Assembly: GCA_028874675.1 (NCBI GenBank)
Contig: JAPPJA010000229.1
Span: forward strand, 1-17,330
DNA length: 17,330 nucleotides
Source: Chloroflexota bacterium
GTDB lineage: Bacteria > Chloroflexota > Dehalococcoidia > Lucifugimonadales > UBA3495
Direction: 5' to 3'
A program made the translations under genes and the position numbers. Shown piece by piece: positions 16,208-17,330 of this stretch (its first letter is position 1; each line of letters opens with the position of its first letter). The notes beneath the pieces were generated by a model, which made no database searches, had not been told where the DNA came from, and was given only the letters and a program-made list of their open reading frames with translations.

Positions 16208-17161
16208 GGCATGACCGACATTAGCGGTCAGGTCGCGCCAGGGCGAGTGATGCTTGATCATGGCATTGAGGATGGTGAGCAGCTTTCGCATACAGGCGAC
16301 GAGGGCGACCTTCTTCGGCTTGCCAGCGGCCAGCAGTCGTTGGTAGAGGTCCCTGATGACGGGATTGTGCTGGCTGGCTACCATTGCTCCCATATACAAG
16401 ACGGACCGCACTCGGGCGCGCCCGCCCCAGACGGTGCGTTTGCCACGCATCGTGCCGCTGTCCCGGCTGAAGGGGGCCACGCCCACCAGGGCGGCGATCT
16501 GCCGACGGTCCAGCGTGCCCAGTTCGGGGAGACAGGCCAGCAAGGTGAGGGAGAGCTGCTCCCCCACGCCGGGGACAGACCTCAGGAGATCGTCCTTCTC
16601 CCGCCACACCGGACTCCGGCGCAGCGTCTGCCTCAGCCCCTGGTCCAGGTCGGTCAGCTCCTGCTCCAGCCAGGCGATGTGGGCCTCGATGCGGGGGCGC
16701 ACGGCGCTGACGGCGGTTCCCAGGCGGTTCTTCTCGGAGACCAGCATGGTCATCACCTGGTGCCTGCGGGCTACCAACGAGTTGAGGACCTGCGTCTCGG
16801 CGTCCCGCAGCGGGCGCACCTTGGGACGAACCGCATCGGCGAAGTGAGCCAGGACCGCCGCGTCCAAAGCGTCGGTCTTGGCCAGCGCTCCGGTGGCCTT
16901 GGCGAAGTCCCGGACTTGACGCGGGTTGGCGACCACCACCGGCAGCTCGGCGATTGCCAAAGCTGCCACCAACGGCAATTCCAAGCCGCCGGTAGCCTCC
17001 AGCAAGACCAAGGTGGGACCCAGGCCCTCCAACTGGGAGACCAGTTCTCCCACTCCGGTTTCGTCGTAGGAGACAACCCATCTCTGACCCGTGGGACGGA
17101 CTGCGACGTCAACCTTGGCCTTGGCCACGTCAATGCCTACGTAGACTCCTTCAAGCTCCAT
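16202..17161 (-). CDS. IS110-family transposase (DEDD/serine recombinase, bridge-RNA guided)
   Basis: The start is the ATG ending at 17161, preceded by a near-perfect AGGAGGTGAT; an upstream in-frame opening from 17197 is rejected for that reason. The 319 residues match the normal family length. The N-terminal RuvC-like domain has Asp11 (VYVGIDVAKAKVDVAV), Glu55 (LVLLEATGG) and Asp97/Asp100 (AKTDALDAAVLA), the DEDD set. A coiled-coil region spans about 120-190. The C-terminal domain has VPGVGEQLSLTLL and the conserved serine in FSRDSGTMRGKRTVWGGRAR (Ser235), the recombination nucleophile in this family. The ending KPKKVALVACMRKLLTILNAM is typical. No frameshift or missing key residue is seen, so the enzyme is probably functional. 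It cuts and joins DNA as a site-specific recombinase directed by an RNA from its own leader. Confidence 0.95.
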   Translation of the reverse strand: MELEGVYVGIDVAKAKVDVAVRPTGQRWVVSYDETGVGELVSQLEGLGPTLVLLEATGGLELPLVAALAIAELPVVVANPRQVRDFAKATGALAKTDALDAAVLAHFADAVRPKVRPLRDAETQVLNSLVARRHQVMTMLVSEKNRLGTAVSAVRPRIEAHIAWLEQELTDLDQGLRQTLRRSPVWREKDDLLRSVPGVGEQLSLTLLACLPELGTLDRRQIAALVGVAPFSRDSGTMRGKRTVWGGRARVRSVLYMGAMVASQHNPVIRDLYQRLLAAGKPKKVALVACMRKLLTILNAMIKHHSPWRDLTANVGHAS

Positions 17162-17183
17162 GATCACCTCCTGTTGATTGCCG

Positions 17184-17311
17184 GCCCGTCCTTGCACGAT
17201 GCGGGCTTGGTTAACCCAGGCAACTGTTCGGGCTCTAACTCCAATAGGGTGGGGCGACCCTCGCTATCGGACGGCCTTCTATGACCCAGGGGCAACCGGT
17301 CTACCCCACCC
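17184..17311 (-). ncRNA. candidate bridge RNA of the IS110 element
   Basis: Read on the minus strand, two loops lie between the upstream edge and the transposase ribosome site. The first has an 8-bp stem (17304-17311 with 17247-17254, GGGTGGGG/CCCCACCC) plus an inner GACC/GGTC pairing (17298-17301 with 17256-17259). Its 3' side carries CCGTCCGATAGC (17274-17263), complementary to the minus strand of the flank at 16187-16176. The second has a GCCCG/CGGGC stem (17229-17233 with 17184-17188) and a small apical hairpin (17206-17219). Its 5' side carries ACAGTTGC (17227-17220), identical to the minus strand at the element end 16193-16186. This order, target loop first and donor loop second, is that known for IS110 bridge RNAs. 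The RNA 5' end may lie outside the window. The fold was drawn by eye. Confidence 0.7.
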
Positions 17312-17330
17312 ACTCAAAGATACAAGGGGC

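Larger units (their letters stand above)
16186..17330 (-). mobile_element. IS110-family insertion sequence, left end (LE) beyond window
   Basis: The element is read on the minus strand: leader with bridge-RNA-like structure (17162 onward), transposase (17161-16202) and a very short right end. I place the right boundary at the GC dinucleotide 16186-16187, where the two guide matches described under the ncRNA meet. The other end is outside the window. A leader-borne RNA points to the IS110 rather than the IS1111 subgroup. It lies directly against the HTH gene. Confidence 0.8.

Noticed and set aside
16176..17274. The 12-base inverted match (16176-16187 and 17263-17274) as terminal inverted repeats of the element
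   Set aside because: The right copy lies inside the leader loop close to the transposase, not at an element end, and IS110-group elements lack conventional terminal repeats. A guide-target relation explains position and orientation better.
16199..17284. 361-aa plus-strand frame across the IS110 region
   Set aside because: It is antisense to a transposase with all catalytic residues; its composition (His/Gln/Gly-rich) is that of a shadow frame.

Overview
The window looks like an accessory island from a moderately GC-rich bacterium. The most likely source is Chloroflexota of the SAR202/Dehalococcoidia type. That is an inference from the lipoprotein with Thr-Pro/ATVAAT-type low complexity, the HTH/coiled-coil protein near the right end, and the use of TTG and GTG starts; no rRNA or tRNA is present to test it.

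Layout. 1-3369: three minus-strand envelope-type genes (a lipoprotein running off the left edge, a multi-pass membrane protein, and a membrane-anchored SurA-like protein). Between them lie a palindromic intergenic repeat and a decayed IS256-type transposase fragment. 3370-6480: a long leader with nested inverted repeats, then a translationally coupled plus-strand pair, a UDP-sugar 6-dehydrogenase and an SDR epimerase/dehydratase. 6604-7011: a compact transcription unit (promoter, four-stem leader, 57-aa Asn-rich protein, 12-bp intrinsic terminator). 7094-11852: a tightly coupled minus-strand cassette transcribed as glycosyltransferase GT4, radical SAM/SPASM enzyme, WG-repeat/O-methyltransferase fusion, histidine phosphatase. 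12297-15139: a PstI/BsuBI-type restriction-modification pair. 15264-16189: an HTH/coiled-coil protein with a very short ORF at its 3' end. 16186-17330: an IS110-family element running off the right edge.

How parts work together. The dehydrogenase/epimerase pair can make activated uronic or derived sugars. The GT4-rSAM-methyltransferase-phosphatase cassette looks like a small biosynthetic or modification pathway whose substrate is unknown. The R-M pair is self-contained, and I found no CTGCAG site in the window by eye, which fits PstI-like specificity.

The most striking observation is in the IS110 element. Its leader folds on paper into two loops like a bridge RNA. One loop carries a 12-nt segment complementary to the DNA flanking the transposase 3' end; the other carries an 8-nt segment identical to the element end. 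The two matches share a GC dinucleotide exactly where a recombination core would lie. This places the insertion point, predicts the original target site, and explains why the neighbouring gene has lost its own start.
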